Assembly: GCA_937898525.1 (NCBI GenBank)
Contig: CALCBC010000022.1
Coordinates: 1-53,626 of the forward strand
Source of the DNA: an uncultured Sphingomonadales bacterium
GTDB taxonomy: Bacteria; Pseudomonadota; Alphaproteobacteria; Sphingomonadales; Sphingomonadaceae
Length of the DNA stretch: 53,626 nucleotides
Direction of reading: 5' to 3'
Part shown: positions 44,437 through 52,663 of the stretch, piece after piece
How positions within the stretch are numbered: position 1 is the first letter of the stretch
How the letters are laid out: the number at the start of each line of letters is the position of its first letter
Position numbers and translations under genes: made by a program
Notes under the pieces: generated by a model
The model's input: the letters and a program-made list of their open reading frames with translations, nothing else
What the model was told of the DNA's origin: nothing
Databases searched by the model: none

Positions 44437-45604
44437 GGGCGACATCCTCGCAGGCCGCTGGCGCATTGCCGTCGCGCCTGAAGGGGGTCCGTTCGACGAG
44501 GAAGCGCTGGTCCTGCGCGACGCCTTCGCGCTCGCGCTCGAGGAAGTCGGCCACCGCGGCGCGAAAGCCGGGATCGGCGATCCAGTGCATCGACCAGGTC
44601 CGGACCGGCTCGTAGCCGCGGGCGAGCTTGTGGCCGCCTTGCGCGCCGGCCTCGACCCGCGGCAGGCCCAGTTCGATCGCGTGATCGATGGCCTGGTAGT
44701 AGCAGAGCTCGAAGTGGAGGAAGGGCTTGTCGACGAGGCAGCCCCAGTACCGCCCGTAGAGCGCGTCGGCGCCGATGAAGTTGAGCGCGCCGGCGATCGG
44801 GCGGCCGTCGTCATAGGCGAGCAGCAGCAGGATCCGCTCGGCCATGCGTTCGCCGAACAGGTCGAACGCCTCGCGCGTCAGGTAGGGGTGGCCCCACTTG
44901 CGCGCGCCGGTGTCCTGGTAGAACAGCCAGAAGGCGTCCCAGTGCTCGGGGCGGAGGTCGCCGCCGCCGAGCGCGCGGATCTCAACACCCTGTTGGGCGG
45001 CGGCGCGTTCCTTGCGCAGCGCCTTGCGCTTGCGCGAGGACAGCGCGGCGAGGAACTCGTCGAACGAGGCGTAGCCGCGGTTGTGCCAGTGGAACTGGAT
45101 GTCGCTGCGCGCGAGCCAGCCGGCGCGCTCGAACAGCGGGAGCTGCGCCGGCTCGACGAAGGTGGCGTGCGCAGAGGAGAAGCCGTTGAGGCGGCAGAGC
45201 TGCTCGGCGGCGCGGAGCAGCGGGGCGGCGTGGCTGTCGTCGGCGAGCAGCAGGCGAGGGCCGGTCGCGGGGGTGAAGGGCGCGGCGACCTGCAACTTCG
45301 GATAGTAGTGCCCGCCGGCGCGCTCCCAGGCGTCGGCCCAGGCGTGGTCGAACACGTATTCGCCCTGGCTGTGGCTCTTGGCGTAGGCCGGAAGCGCTCC
45401 GAGCAGCCGGCCGCCACCGTCCTCGAGCAGCAGCGGGGCGGGGGTCCAGCCGGTGCCGGGGCCGACGCTGCCCGAGTCCTCGAGCGCGGTGAGGAAGGCG
45501 TGCGACATGAACGGGTTGCCCGTTCCCGCGAGCGCGTCCCACTCCGCGGCCGGCACGGAGCCGACCGAGGGAGCTAACCGGACTTTGAGATCGGCGTCGG
45601 CCAT
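44408..45604 (-). CDS. GNAT-like acyltransferase, DUF482 (peptidogalycan-type) family
   Basis: A 398-residue protein of the DUF482 family in the GNAT fold. Conserved stretches include NPFMSHAFLTALEDSGSVG, AYAKSHSQGEYVFDHAWADA, SSRKRKALRKERAAAQ and the late EAGAQGGHKLARGYEP. The family is related to FemAB-type aminoacyl or acyltransferases, but its substrate is unknown. It is followed upstream on the same strand by RidA-like and HAD genes. Confidence 0.9.
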   Translation of the reverse strand: MADADLKVRLAPSVGSVPAAEWDALAGTGNPFMSHAFLTALEDSGSVGPGTGWTPAPLLLEDGGGRLLGALPAYAKSHSQGEYVFDHAWADAWERAGGHYYPKLQVAAPFTPATGPRLLLADDSHAAPLLRAAEQLCRLNGFSSAHATFVEPAQLPLFERAGWLARSDIQFHWHNRGYASFDEFLAALSSRKRKALRKERAAAQQGVEIRALGGGDLRPEHWDAFWLFYQDTGARKWGHPYLTREAFDLFGERMAERILLLLAYDDGRPIAGALNFIGADALYGRYWGCLVDKPFLHFELCYYQAIDHAIELGLPRVEAGAQGGHKLARGYEPVRTWSMHWIADPGFRAAVADFLEREREGVAQDQRFLVERTPFRRDGNAPAACEDVALSFGSQSGS

Positions 45605-45651
45605 GACCGCAAGCTAGGGGCTGGCGAGCCGGGATTGAACCTCGGAGTGGA

Positions 45652-46113
45652 TCAGCCGGCCTCGAGAGCGACGATCGCGTCGACCTCGACCGCGGCACCG
45701 AGCGGCAGGATGGGGACGCCGACCGCGCTGCGCGCGTGCTTGCCGGCTTCGCCGAAGACCTCGGCCATCAGCTCGGAGGCGCCGTTGGCGACTTTCGGCT
45801 GGTCGGTGAAATCGGCCGTCGAATTGACGAACGCGCCGAGCTTGACGATCCGCTCGACGCGGTCGAGCGAACCGAGCGCGGCGTGGAGCTGGGCGAGGAT
45901 CATCAGGCCGCAGGCGCGGGCGGCCGCGTAGCCTTGCTCCAGCGAGACGTCTTCGCCGAGCCGGCCGGTGACGAGCTGGCCGCCCACGAACGGCAGCTGG
46001 CCCGAGACGTGCGCGAGGTTGCCCGCGACGACGACCGGGACGTAGGCGGCGACGGGCGCGGCGGCGGCGGGAAGCTCGATGCCGAGCTCGGCGAGGCGGT
46101 GCTGGATGGTCAT
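45652..46113 (-). CDS. RidA family protein
   Basis: A 153-residue YjgF/RidA-like protein of the longer (about 150-residue) group, with GNLAHVSGQLPFVGGQL in the first half and ARSAVGVPILPLGAAVEVDA at the end, where the Arg expected to bind the carboxylate of substrates is kept. RidA proteins hydrolyse reactive enamine/imine intermediates. The ATG at 46113 overlaps the stop of the HAD gene (ATGA). Confidence 0.92.
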   Translation of the reverse strand: MTIQHRLAELGIELPAAAAPVAAYVPVVVAGNLAHVSGQLPFVGGQLVTGRLGEDVSLEQGYAAARACGLMILAQLHAALGSLDRVERIVKLGAFVNSTADFTDQPKVANGASELMAEVFGEAGKHARSAVGVPILPLGAAVEVDAIVALEAG

Positions 46114-46733
46114 CGGCGCGCTCCATGCAACGTTTCGAGCAGCCACGGCAAGGCCTCGGTCCAGGTGTCGATGCGCGCGTGGGCGTGGCCGGCCTCGAAG
46201 GCGCAGGGGATGTGTGGCGCCACCGTGGCATCGGCGCACAGGTGCAGGCGGGAGATCCCGGGCAGCAGCTCGGCCGCGGACGCGAGGTGGTTGGCGATGT
46301 CGTCGATGAACACCGCGCTCGTCGGAGCGTGCTGCTCGACGATCCGCTTCAGTGCCGGGCCCTTCGGGCCCTGGTTGGTGAACACCGGGGCGTCGATCCC
46401 GTGGGCGCGCAGCTGCGCGGCGCGGGGCTCGCGGAAGCGGTCGCCGAGATTGGTCAGCACGACCACGTCGGCCTCGCGCTGCAGCTCGGCGATCGCCGCG
46501 ACGGCGCCCTCGACCGGCGTCTGGCGGTGCATCTCGGTGTCGAAGAACAGGTCGAGGAAGTACCACTTCTCGTCATCGGTCATCGGCGTGCCGTCGGGCC
46601 GCAGCACGCTGGCGAAGGGGTTGGTCGCCAGCTCGAAGCGGATGCCGTGCGCTTCGCCGAGCCATTCGCCGAAATGCCGCACCATGTGCAGCAGCACCTC
46701 GTCGCAGTCGGTCACCACGAGCGGCCGGGTCAT
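46110..46733 (-). CDS. HAD family hydrolase
   Basis: A 207-residue HAD-fold protein. Motif I is VVTDCDEVLL (D9 and D11), motif II LTNLGD, and motif IV the late VFIDDIANHL. The cap region is short. It likely hydrolyses a phosphate ester, but the substrate is unknown. The ATG at 46733 overlaps the end of the DUF3572 frame by four bases, and the gene's stop overlaps the RidA start, so all three are translationally chained. Confidence 0.88.
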   Translation of the reverse strand: MTRPLVVTDCDEVLLHMVRHFGEWLGEAHGIRFELATNPFASVLRPDGTPMTDDEKWYFLDLFFDTEMHRQTPVEGAVAAIAELQREADVVVLTNLGDRFREPRAAQLRAHGIDAPVFTNQGPKGPALKRIVEQHAPTSAVFIDDIANHLASAAELLPGISRLHLCADATVAPHIPCAFEAGHAHARIDTWTEALPWLLETLHGARR

Positions 46734-47005
46734 CGCGCGAGCCTTTCGCGCGCCGCGGCGAGATCCGCCGGGTCGAGCCCGAGCGCCGCGGCCGCCTCGA
46801 CGAGGTCCGGCTCGTGGGCGCAGAGGAATTCGAGCACGGCGAGATGCGTCGCGGGCTCGGCGACCGCTTCCCGCAGGGCATCGGGTGTGAGCCCGGTGAG
46901 GGCGAGGAAACGCTCGGCCCGCGGTGTGTCCGAAAGGACCCACGCGAGCGCCGCAAGCGCCAGGCCGGAGGCGTCTTTTACCGAATTTTCACACCTGTTA
47001 AGAAT
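46730..47005 (-). CDS. DUF3572 family protein, start codon unresolved
   Basis: An open frame of about 83-91 residues encodes a protein of the DUF3572 type (LALAALAWVLSDTPRAERFL, then FLALTGLTPDALREAV). It ends in the ATGA that starts the HAD gene. Between the in-frame stop at 47012-47014 and the conserved core there is no in-frame ATG, GTG or TTG. The coordinates use the ATT at 47005 as a possible rare start. One extra base in the A-run near 46990 would instead join an out-of-frame GTG to the frame. Either a rare start codon or a small sequence or assembly error is likely. Confidence 0.65.
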   Translation of the reverse strand: MLNRCENSVKDASGLALAALAWVLSDTPRAERFLALTGLTPDALREAVAEPATHLAVLEFLCAHEPDLVEAAAALGLDPADLAAARERLAR

Positions 47006-47079
47006 TGTAAGTCACCCATTAAGCAGATAAGGGGTTGGCCAGATCGCTTCCGTGGGGGCGGAAGCAACGGGGGTCGCGA

Positions 47080-47451
47080 ATGACGAAGAGAATCCTCGTT
47101 GTCGAGGACAACGATCTCAATCGGAAGCTGTTCTGCGACGTGTTGCTGGCCGGGGGTTTCGCCGTCGAACAGGTAGCCGACGGGAATGAGGCCATCGAGC
47201 GGGCCCGGCGTTTTATCCCCAACCTGGTCGTGATGGACATACAGCTGCAGGATGTCTCCGGGCTCGACCTCATCGCGACTCTCAAGCAGGACTCGGAGCT
47301 CGCCGACGTGCCGGTGCTGGCGGTGACCGCCTATGCAGGCAAGGGCGACGAGGAGCGCATCCGCGAAGTCGGCGCCGAAGGGTACCTCGCCAAGCCGGTG
47401 TCGATCGGGCCGTTCATGGCCGCGGTCAGGGGGCTGGTCGGTCAGGCGTAG
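47080..47451 (+). CDS. divK: Single-domain response regulator DivK
   Basis: A 123-residue stand-alone receiver domain. The phosphoacceptor is D53 in VVMDIQLQDVSGLD, and the start MTKRILVVEDNDLNRKLF and the late VTAYAGKGDEERIREVGAE match Caulobacter DivK. In that system DivK steers the DivJ/PleC kinases and so CtrA activity. The ATG at 47080 gives the family start; upstream open frame is ignored. The stop overlaps the convergent DUF5706 gene by 10 bases. Confidence 0.9.
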   Translation: MTKRILVVEDNDLNRKLFCDVLLAGGFAVEQVADGNEAIERARRFIPNLVVMDIQLQDVSGLDLIATLKQDSELADVPVLAVTAYAGKGDEERIREVGAEGYLAKPVSIGPFMAAVRGLVGQA

Positions 47452-48002
47452 GCCAGCGCGAGCTCGCCGGCGAAGACCGCGAGCGTGATCACCAGGCCGG
47501 ATACGAACAGGCGGTAGGCGTAGCCGAGGAAGCGGTACTTGCGCCGCTGGAGCACCTGGCCGTTCTGGTAGACGTCGTGCAGGATCAGGCGGAACAGCGC
47601 CTCGTCGCTGTGCAGCTCGCCGAGTACCTCGCGCGTCCACTGCTCTTCGTCGAGATCGTGGAAATGGCCGAAGAACAAGCGGTTGCGTCGCGCGCCAGGC
47701 GGGAGCTTGGCGCTCACGCGCGGCACGATCGCAAGCGCGGCGCAGAGCGAGCTCAGGAACGCGAACAGCGCGAGGACGGCGAGCGACCAGGGCAAGTCCC
47801 CCGCGCTGGCGCGGCCGATCGCGATCGAGAACACGACGAAGCTCGCGCCCATCAGGATCGAGGCCTTCTGGTCGGCCATCTGCGACAGCTGCAGCGTGTT
47901 GTTCTGCGTCGTGCGCAGGACGTGTATCGCGTTGACCGAATAGGGCGAAGCGGCGGGCTTGGGGGCGGGCGCTGTGCCCGGGGTTGCGGCTGGCTGTTCC
48001 AC
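47442..48002 (-). CDS. Pycsar system effector-like membrane protein (DUF5706)
   Basis: A 186-residue protein that resembles the PycTM/DUF5706 family. The conserved start VNAIHVLRTTQNNTLQLSQM leads into hydrophobic helices at about residues 46-63 and 70-95, a soluble middle with FFGHFHDLDEEQW, and a last membrane helix near residues 160-183. In Pycsar anti-phage systems such proteins disrupt the membrane when cUMP or cCMP is made. No pyrimidine cyclase gene is in the window, so it is an orphan here. It starts with GTG at 48002. Confidence 0.8.
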   Translation of the reverse strand: MEQPAATPGTAPAPKPAASPYSVNAIHVLRTTQNNTLQLSQMADQKASILMGASFVVFSIAIGRASAGDLPWSLAVLALFAFLSSLCAALAIVPRVSAKLPPGARRNRLFFGHFHDLDEEQWTREVLGELHSDEALFRLILHDVYQNGQVLQRRKYRFLGYAYRLFVSGLVITLAVFAGELALAYA

Positions 48003-48131
48003 GTTCGGCTCTCGCGCTCCTCAACTGCGGGCTTGCCATCGGCTCCCGCGCTTGACAAGCGGAGGGCCGGGCCGCTTTTCCGCCGCATTGGCGTGGCAGG
48101 CGTGGCCGCCAGCGCAGGACGAGGAAGCCTT

Positions 48132-48374
48132 ATGGATCGCGTCGAAGTCGACAGCCGCATTCGCGCGCTGATCGAACCGTTCAACAAGAAGGGTGCCGAC
48201 ATCGCGGAGGATACGACCTTTGCCGGCGACCTCGAGTTCGACAGCCTGACGGTGATGGATTTCGTCGCCGCGATCGAGGACGAGTTCGACATCATCATAA
48301 GCATGAACCAGCAGGCCGAGATCGAGACTTACGGCGAACTCGTCGACGCGGTTTGCGAGCTGACGGAAGGCTGA
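48132..48374 (+). CDS. Acyl carrier protein for sphingolipid synthesis
   Basis: An 80-residue ACP. The phosphopantetheine serine is S38 in FDSLTVMDF. Its place four bases before the serine palmitoyltransferase gene, as in other sphingomonads, suggests that it delivers the acyl chain to that enzyme. The ATG at 48132 follows GAGGAAG. The frame is open upstream but without homology. Confidence 0.92.
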   Translation: MDRVEVDSRIRALIEPFNKKGADIAEDTTFAGDLEFDSLTVMDFVAAIEDEFDIIISMNQQAEIETYGELVDAVCELTEG

Positions 48375-48378
48375 GCGC

Positions 48379-49635
48379 ATGAGCCAGGGCGTCAACCAGG
48401 CCGACCGGCCGCTCGTGCGCGACGACGCGGAAGGCGGGCGCGACCTGTTCAGCAAGTTCGACGAGATCATCCGCACGCGCGAGACGCTGCTCGCGAGCGG
48501 TGTCGAGGATCCGTTCGGGCTGGTGATGGAGAAGGTGCTGAGCCCGACGCGGGCGATCTGCAACGGGCGCGACACGATCCTGCTCGGCACCTACAACTAC
48601 ATGGGCATGACCTTCGACCCCGACGTGATCGCGGCGGGCAAGCAGGCGCTCGACGAGTTCGGTTCGGGGACGACCGGCAGCCGGGTGCTCAACGGCACTT
48701 ACGCCGGGCACAAGGCGGTCGAGGACGCGCTCAGGGAATTCTACGCCATGGACCATGCCATGGTGTTCTCGACCGGGTACCAGGCCAACCTCGGGATCAT
48801 CAGCACGATCGCCGGCAAGGGCGACTACATCGTGCTCGACATCGACAGCCATGCGAGCATCTGGGACGGGTGCAAGATGGGCGATGCCGAGGTCGTCCCG
48901 TTCAAGCACAACGACATCGACGCGATGGAGAAGCGCCTGCGGCGGATCCCCGAGGGCGCGGGCAAGCTGGTCGTGCTCGAAGGCGTCTATTCGATGCTCG
49001 GCGACGTCGCGCCGCTCGCCGAGATGGTCGCAATCGCCAAGAAGCACGGGGCCATGGTGCTGGTCGACGAGGCGCACTCGATGGGCTTCATCGGCGAGCA
49101 CGGCCGCGGCGTGGCCGAGGCGCAGGGGGTGATCGACCAGGTCGACTTCGTGATCGGCACGTTCTCGAAGTCGGTCGGCACGGTCGGGGGCTTCTGCGTC
49201 TCCAACCACCCGAAGTTCGAGATCATGCGGCTGGTCTGCCGGCCCTACGTGTTCACCGCGAGCCTGCCGCCGAGCGTGGTGGCGACCGCGGCGACCTCGA
49301 TCCGCAAGCTGATGCACGGCTCGAACAAGCGCGCGCACCTGTGGGAGAACTCGAAGCGGCTCCACGCCGGGCTGCGCGAGCTCGGCTTCAAGCTCGGCAC
49401 CGACGAGCCGCAGAGCGCGATCGTGGCGGTGATCATGCCGGATCTCGAGCGCGGCGCGGCGATGTGGGAGGCGCTGCTCAGGGAGGGCCTCTACGTCAAC
49501 CTCGCCCGCCCGCCGGCGACGCCCGCGGGCATGACGCTGCTGCGCTGTTCGCTCTGCGCCGAGCACTCGAGCGAGGAAGTGGGCACGATCCTTGGCATGT
49601 TCGAGCGTGCCGGCAAGGCGGTCGGGATCATTTAA
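48379..49635 (+). CDS. spt: Serine palmitoyltransferase
   Basis: A 418-residue PLP enzyme of the alpha-oxoamine synthase family. It joins serine and a palmitoyl donor to form 3-ketodihydrosphingosine, the first step of sphingolipid synthesis. The PLP lysine is K264 in GTFSKSVGTVGG, and the ring-stacking histidine is H158 in DIDSHASIWDG, both within one residue of the Sphingomonas paucimobilis enzyme numbering known to me. It forms a tight pair with the ACP gene. A long inverted repeat follows at 49651. Confidence 0.95.
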   Translation: MSQGVNQADRPLVRDDAEGGRDLFSKFDEIIRTRETLLASGVEDPFGLVMEKVLSPTRAICNGRDTILLGTYNYMGMTFDPDVIAAGKQALDEFGSGTTGSRVLNGTYAGHKAVEDALREFYAMDHAMVFSTGYQANLGIISTIAGKGDYIVLDIDSHASIWDGCKMGDAEVVPFKHNDIDAMEKRLRRIPEGAGKLVVLEGVYSMLGDVAPLAEMVAIAKKHGAMVLVDEAHSMGFIGEHGRGVAEAQGVIDQVDFVIGTFSKSVGTVGGFCVSNHPKFEIMRLVCRPYVFTASLPPSVVATAATSIRKLMHGSNKRAHLWENSKRLHAGLRELGFKLGTDEPQSAIVAVIMPDLERGAAMWEALLREGLYVNLARPPATPAGMTLLRCSLCAEHSSEEVGTILGMFERAGKAVGII

Positions 49636-49650
49636 CGTACTGTATTTACG

Positions 49651-49696
49651 CATTTATCCCACATTTTGCTTGAGATGGCAAATTGTGGGATAAATG
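49651..49696. repeat. Long inverted repeat with 19-base arms
   Basis: The left arm (49651-49669, starting CATTTATCCCACA) and the right arm (49678-49696, ending TGTGGGATAAATG) are complementary at 18 of 19 positions around an 8-base spacer TTGAGATG. The region is far richer in A+T than its neighbours. It lies 15 bases after spt and ends four bases before the GTG of the nucleotidyltransferase gene. The right arm includes its only Shine-Dalgarno candidate (GTGGGA). Confidence 0.9.
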
Positions 49697-49700
49697 GTCC

Positions 49701-50675
49701 GTGTCCAGCCTCCACCCGTTCACTGACGAGCAAGTCCGCGCGCTGGTCAACCTGCGCCAGCGTTATGAAGTCTGGCGCGACGCGGAGCGCGACCTGCGCG
49801 CGCTGCCTTACGACCTGCGCCGCAAGCGGGTGGGCGCATACGAATATCTCTACGAGATCAAGGACCGCTCGGGCAACGGCACCAGCCTGGGCCGGTGGGA
49901 CGAGGCCCAGGCAAGCCGCCTCGCCGCGTATCGCGCCGAGAAGGCAGCGCTGAAGAAGCGGCTGGAGAGCGGACGAGCAGCCGTCGACGAGGGCGCGCGG
50001 CTGGTGCGGGCGCTTCGCGTACCGATGCTGGCCAGCGCTGCCGGGCCGATCCTGCGCGAGGCCGACTGCCGCGCGTTGCTGGACGGCCAGCTGCTGGTCG
50101 TCGGGACCAACGCGCTGCTGGCCTATTCCTACGAAGCCGTGGCGCGGCTCGGGCTGAACGACGAGACCGAGGACTTCGACCTGGCGTGGACCGGAACCGA
50201 GCAGCCCGACGGTGCGCCGGTGTGGGAGATGCTCAAGGCCGTCGATCCGACCTTCGCCGTGAACACCGAGCGCACGTTCCAGGCGCGCAATGCGGCCGCC
50301 TACGAAGTCGAGCTGCTGGTCGCGCCATCACGCGCCGGGGCCCTGGCCCGACGGGACAATCCCCGTCCCGTGCCGCTGCCCGAGCAGGAATGGCTGTTGC
50401 TCGGGAGGCCGGTGGATCAGGTGGTCGCCTGCCGCGATGCGACCGCGGCCCGGATCGTTGCGCCCGATCCCCGGTGGTTCGCCCTGCACAAGCTGTGGCT
50501 CGCCGAAAAGCCCGCCCGCGATCCATTCAAGCGGCGCAAGGACCGCGAGCAGGGGTGGCGAGTGCTCGACGCGGTTGCCGAAGCCATGCCGCACTACCCG
50601 CTCGATGCCGCGTTCGAGGCGAACATTCCCCCGGAGCTCGCGGCGGCGTGGAGCGAGTGGCGGGCGATGCGTTAG
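49701..50675 (+). CDS. GSU2403-family nucleotidyltransferase-fold protein
   Basis: A 324-residue protein. A helical, charged N-terminal part (about 1-115, rich in Arg/Lys and Ala) leads to a nucleotidyltransferase fold with GTNALLAYSYEA and the metal-binding DFDLAW, then PDPRWFALHKLWLAEKP and a helical tail. Related folds include AbiEii-type toxins, but no partner antitoxin gene is present. A TTG at 49683 would extend it by six residues, but that codon is inside the inverted repeat; the GTG at 49701 is preferred. The stop overlaps the convergent S41 gene (TTAG). Confidence 0.85.
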   Translation: MSSLHPFTDEQVRALVNLRQRYEVWRDAERDLRALPYDLRRKRVGAYEYLYEIKDRSGNGTSLGRWDEAQASRLAAYRAEKAALKKRLESGRAAVDEGARLVRALRVPMLASAAGPILREADCRALLDGQLLVVGTNALLAYSYEAVARLGLNDETEDFDLAWTGTEQPDGAPVWEMLKAVDPTFAVNTERTFQARNAAAYEVELLVAPSRAGALARRDNPRPVPLPEQEWLLLGRPVDQVVACRDATAARIVAPDPRWFALHKLWLAEKPARDPFKRRKDREQGWRVLDAVAEAMPHYPLDAAFEANIPPELAAAWSEWRAMR

Positions 50676-51991
50676 CCCGCGGTGCCGCGTGCGACGCGTT
50701 GCACGCCAGCGCCGCCGTCCAGCTCGAGCGCGACCACCGCGCCGTTCTCGACGACGAAGCGCACGCGTTGCGCTGGTGCCGCCGCGGCCGCGAAGAGGTT
50801 GTCGCCGAGCGGGACCAGCCGGGTCTGCGGCCTGTTGCCGCGGCGCATCAGCAGGCTCCCGTCGACTTCGGTGATCGTGCGGTCGCCGTAAGTCGCGGCG
50901 TAGGCTTCGAGCGGCAAGCCGGGCGGCGCGGGATTTTCGAGCGCCTGATAGTAGGTGGCCACGCGTTCGGCGGCCACGCGCTCCGCGCCCGACAGCTCGG
51001 CGGCGATGCCGGCCATGGCTTCGGCCTGGGCGCGCAGCAGCGCCTTGTCGTCGGCAACGGCGATCTTCGGCGCGACGCCGGTGCCCTCCCAGTCGCCGCC
51101 GGTCAGTGCGTGGACGGGGCGGCCGACCGACACCGAGATGACGTAGCCGCCGGGGAGCGCGAACAGCTCGTTGCGGAAGCCGCCGCCGCCCGTCGCGGTC
51201 CCGACCAGCGTGCCGAAGCCGAAGGCCGAGACGTGCATCGCGAACTCCTCGGCAGCCGAGAAGCTGCGCGGCGAGGTCAGCACGTAGAGCGGTTTGCCGG
51301 CGAGCGAGAACGGTGTCGCCACGGTTTCGCTCGCTTCGCCCGGCAGCCCGCGCATCTCGAACCGGGCGAGCGGGGTGCCGGGCGGAAGGAAGTAGCTGGC
51401 CATGGCCGCGACCGCGTCGGGCGAACCGCCGCCGTTGGCGCGCAGGTCGATGATCATCGCCTCGCCGCCGCGCAGGAATTCCATCGCCGCGGCAAGCGAG
51501 GCCTCGGCGGCCGGCGTGCCCCACATGAACTCGCGATAGTCGATGTAGCGGATGTTTCCGGGCAGCACCTCGAGGCGCATGACGCCGCCGTTGTCGCGCT
51601 CGATCTGGCGGACGTAGTCGGCCGGGAGCTCCGAACCCTCGTCCTCGGGCGGCCCGGCTGCGGCAAGCGCCGCGGCCTGGCCGGGGTTGTAGCTGATGTA
51701 GAGGTGCCCGTCGGCGGTGACGCTGCGCATGACGGCGCCGATCCGTTCGGCGAGTGCCGGGCCCGACAGGCCGTCGAACTCGCCCCGCCGCTCGGCTTCG
51801 GCGAGCGCGGCCTCGAGACGTTCGGCAGTTTCCGGCAGGACATAGCGCTCGGCGACCAGCGTTCGCGCGGCGGCGATCACTTCGCGGGCATCGACCTGTG
51901 CAAATGCGGTTGGCTCGGGTGCCTGGGCGGCAACCGCCAGGGGCCAAGCGAACGCAAGGGCGATCGATCCGAGGCGGGCGAGACGTGACAT
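50672..51991 (-). CDS. S41 family peptidase
   Basis: A 439-residue secreted serine peptidase of the C-terminal-processing family. A signal peptide ends near residue 24 (AVAAQA). The catalytic serine lies in TSPRSFSAAEEFA (S245), preceded by the conserved DLRANGGGSPDAVAAM strand. No PDZ domain is obvious in the short N-terminal part. The frame is open upstream of 51991, but that ATG gives the signal peptide. It is divergent from an Lrp-type regulator, which may control it. Confidence 0.92.
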   Translation of the reverse strand: MSRLARLGSIALAFAWPLAVAAQAPEPTAFAQVDAREVIAAARTLVAERYVLPETAERLEAALAEAERRGEFDGLSGPALAERIGAVMRSVTADGHLYISYNPGQAAALAAAGPPEDEGSELPADYVRQIERDNGGVMRLEVLPGNIRYIDYREFMWGTPAAEASLAAAMEFLRGGEAMIIDLRANGGGSPDAVAAMASYFLPPGTPLARFEMRGLPGEASETVATPFSLAGKPLYVLTSPRSFSAAEEFAMHVSAFGFGTLVGTATGGGGFRNELFALPGGYVISVSVGRPVHALTGGDWEGTGVAPKIAVADDKALLRAQAEAMAGIAAELSGAERVAAERVATYYQALENPAPPGLPLEAYAATYGDRTITEVDGSLLMRRGNRPQTRLVPLGDNLFAAAAAPAQRVRFVVENGAVVALELDGGAGVQRVARGTAG

Positions 51992-52013
51992 GCGGATACT
52001 CCGTGGGTGTCCG

Positions 52014-52029
52014 GCGGAGATATATCCGC
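52014..52029. promoter_or_regulatory. Dyad in the S41-Lrp divergent promoter
   Basis: GCGGA-GATATA-TCCGC is a 5-base-arm dyad with an A+T centre, in the 105-base gap between the S41 gene and the Lrp gene. Position and shape suit an Lrp-family operator, but no match to a defined consensus is claimed. Confidence 0.35.
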
Positions 52030-52096
52030 TACTCGTGCATCTGGCGGGCGAAGTGCGAGCGCTTCGTGCCAGAAATCGGCAACGAAACGGGGGAAT

Positions 52097-52576
52097 ATGC
52101 AGGCGACGCGCACTCTCGACCGGCACGACCGCGCCATCCTCGCGCTGCTGCAGGAGGACGCGCTGCGCACGGCGGAGCAGCTCGCGCTCGACGTCCCGCT
52201 GTCTCCGTCGGCCATCGCCCGGCGGGTCAGGCGAATGCGCGAGGAGGGGACGATCGTGGCGGAATCCGCGGTCGTCAGCGAGAAGGCGATCGGCCCCTAC
52301 CTGACCGCGCTCGTCGACATCCAGCTGGCCAAGCACGGCCTCGCCGAGGTCGACGGGCTGGTGCAGCGCCTGAGCGCGCGACCAGAGGTGCAGATGGTGA
52401 TGGAAGTGGCCGGGCAGGTCGATCTGGCGCTGGTCATCGCGGTGCGCGACATGGACGGTTTCAATGCCTTCGCCGACGAAGTGCTGGCCGACGATCCGGT
52501 GGTCCGGCGCTACGAGACGCGCCTGGTCAAGCGGCGCCGCAAGTTCTCGACCGCCTGGCCGATCGACGCGGGGTGA
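52097..52576 (+). CDS. Lrp/AsnC family transcriptional regulator
   Basis: A 159-residue regulator. The N-terminal helix-turn-helix is in LDRHDRAILALLQEDAL and SPSAIARRVRRMREEGTI; the C-terminal RAM ligand domain includes EVQMVMEVAGQVDLALVIAV. Such proteins bind amino acids and act as multimers. The ATG at 52097 follows GGGGGAAT. It is divergent from the S41 gene and 87 bases before the M16 peptidase gene. Confidence 0.93.
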   Translation: MQATRTLDRHDRAILALLQEDALRTAEQLALDVPLSPSAIARRVRRMREEGTIVAESAVVSEKAIGPYLTALVDIQLAKHGLAEVDGLVQRLSARPEVQMVMEVAGQVDLALVIAVRDMDGFNAFADEVLADDPVVRRYETRLVKRRRKFSTAWPIDAG

Positions 52577-52663
52577 AAGGGCCCCAGACTGCTGTAACGC
52601 CGGAAGACGTTGGGAAGCACGCCATAAGCGTCTAGGGTCGCTGCCAAAGAAGGGGGGGACCCG

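Noticed and set aside
49701..50675. AbiE-type toxin-antitoxin system
   Set aside because: Only the nucleotidyltransferase fold is present; neighbours are spt and an S41 peptidase, with no AbiEi-like gene.
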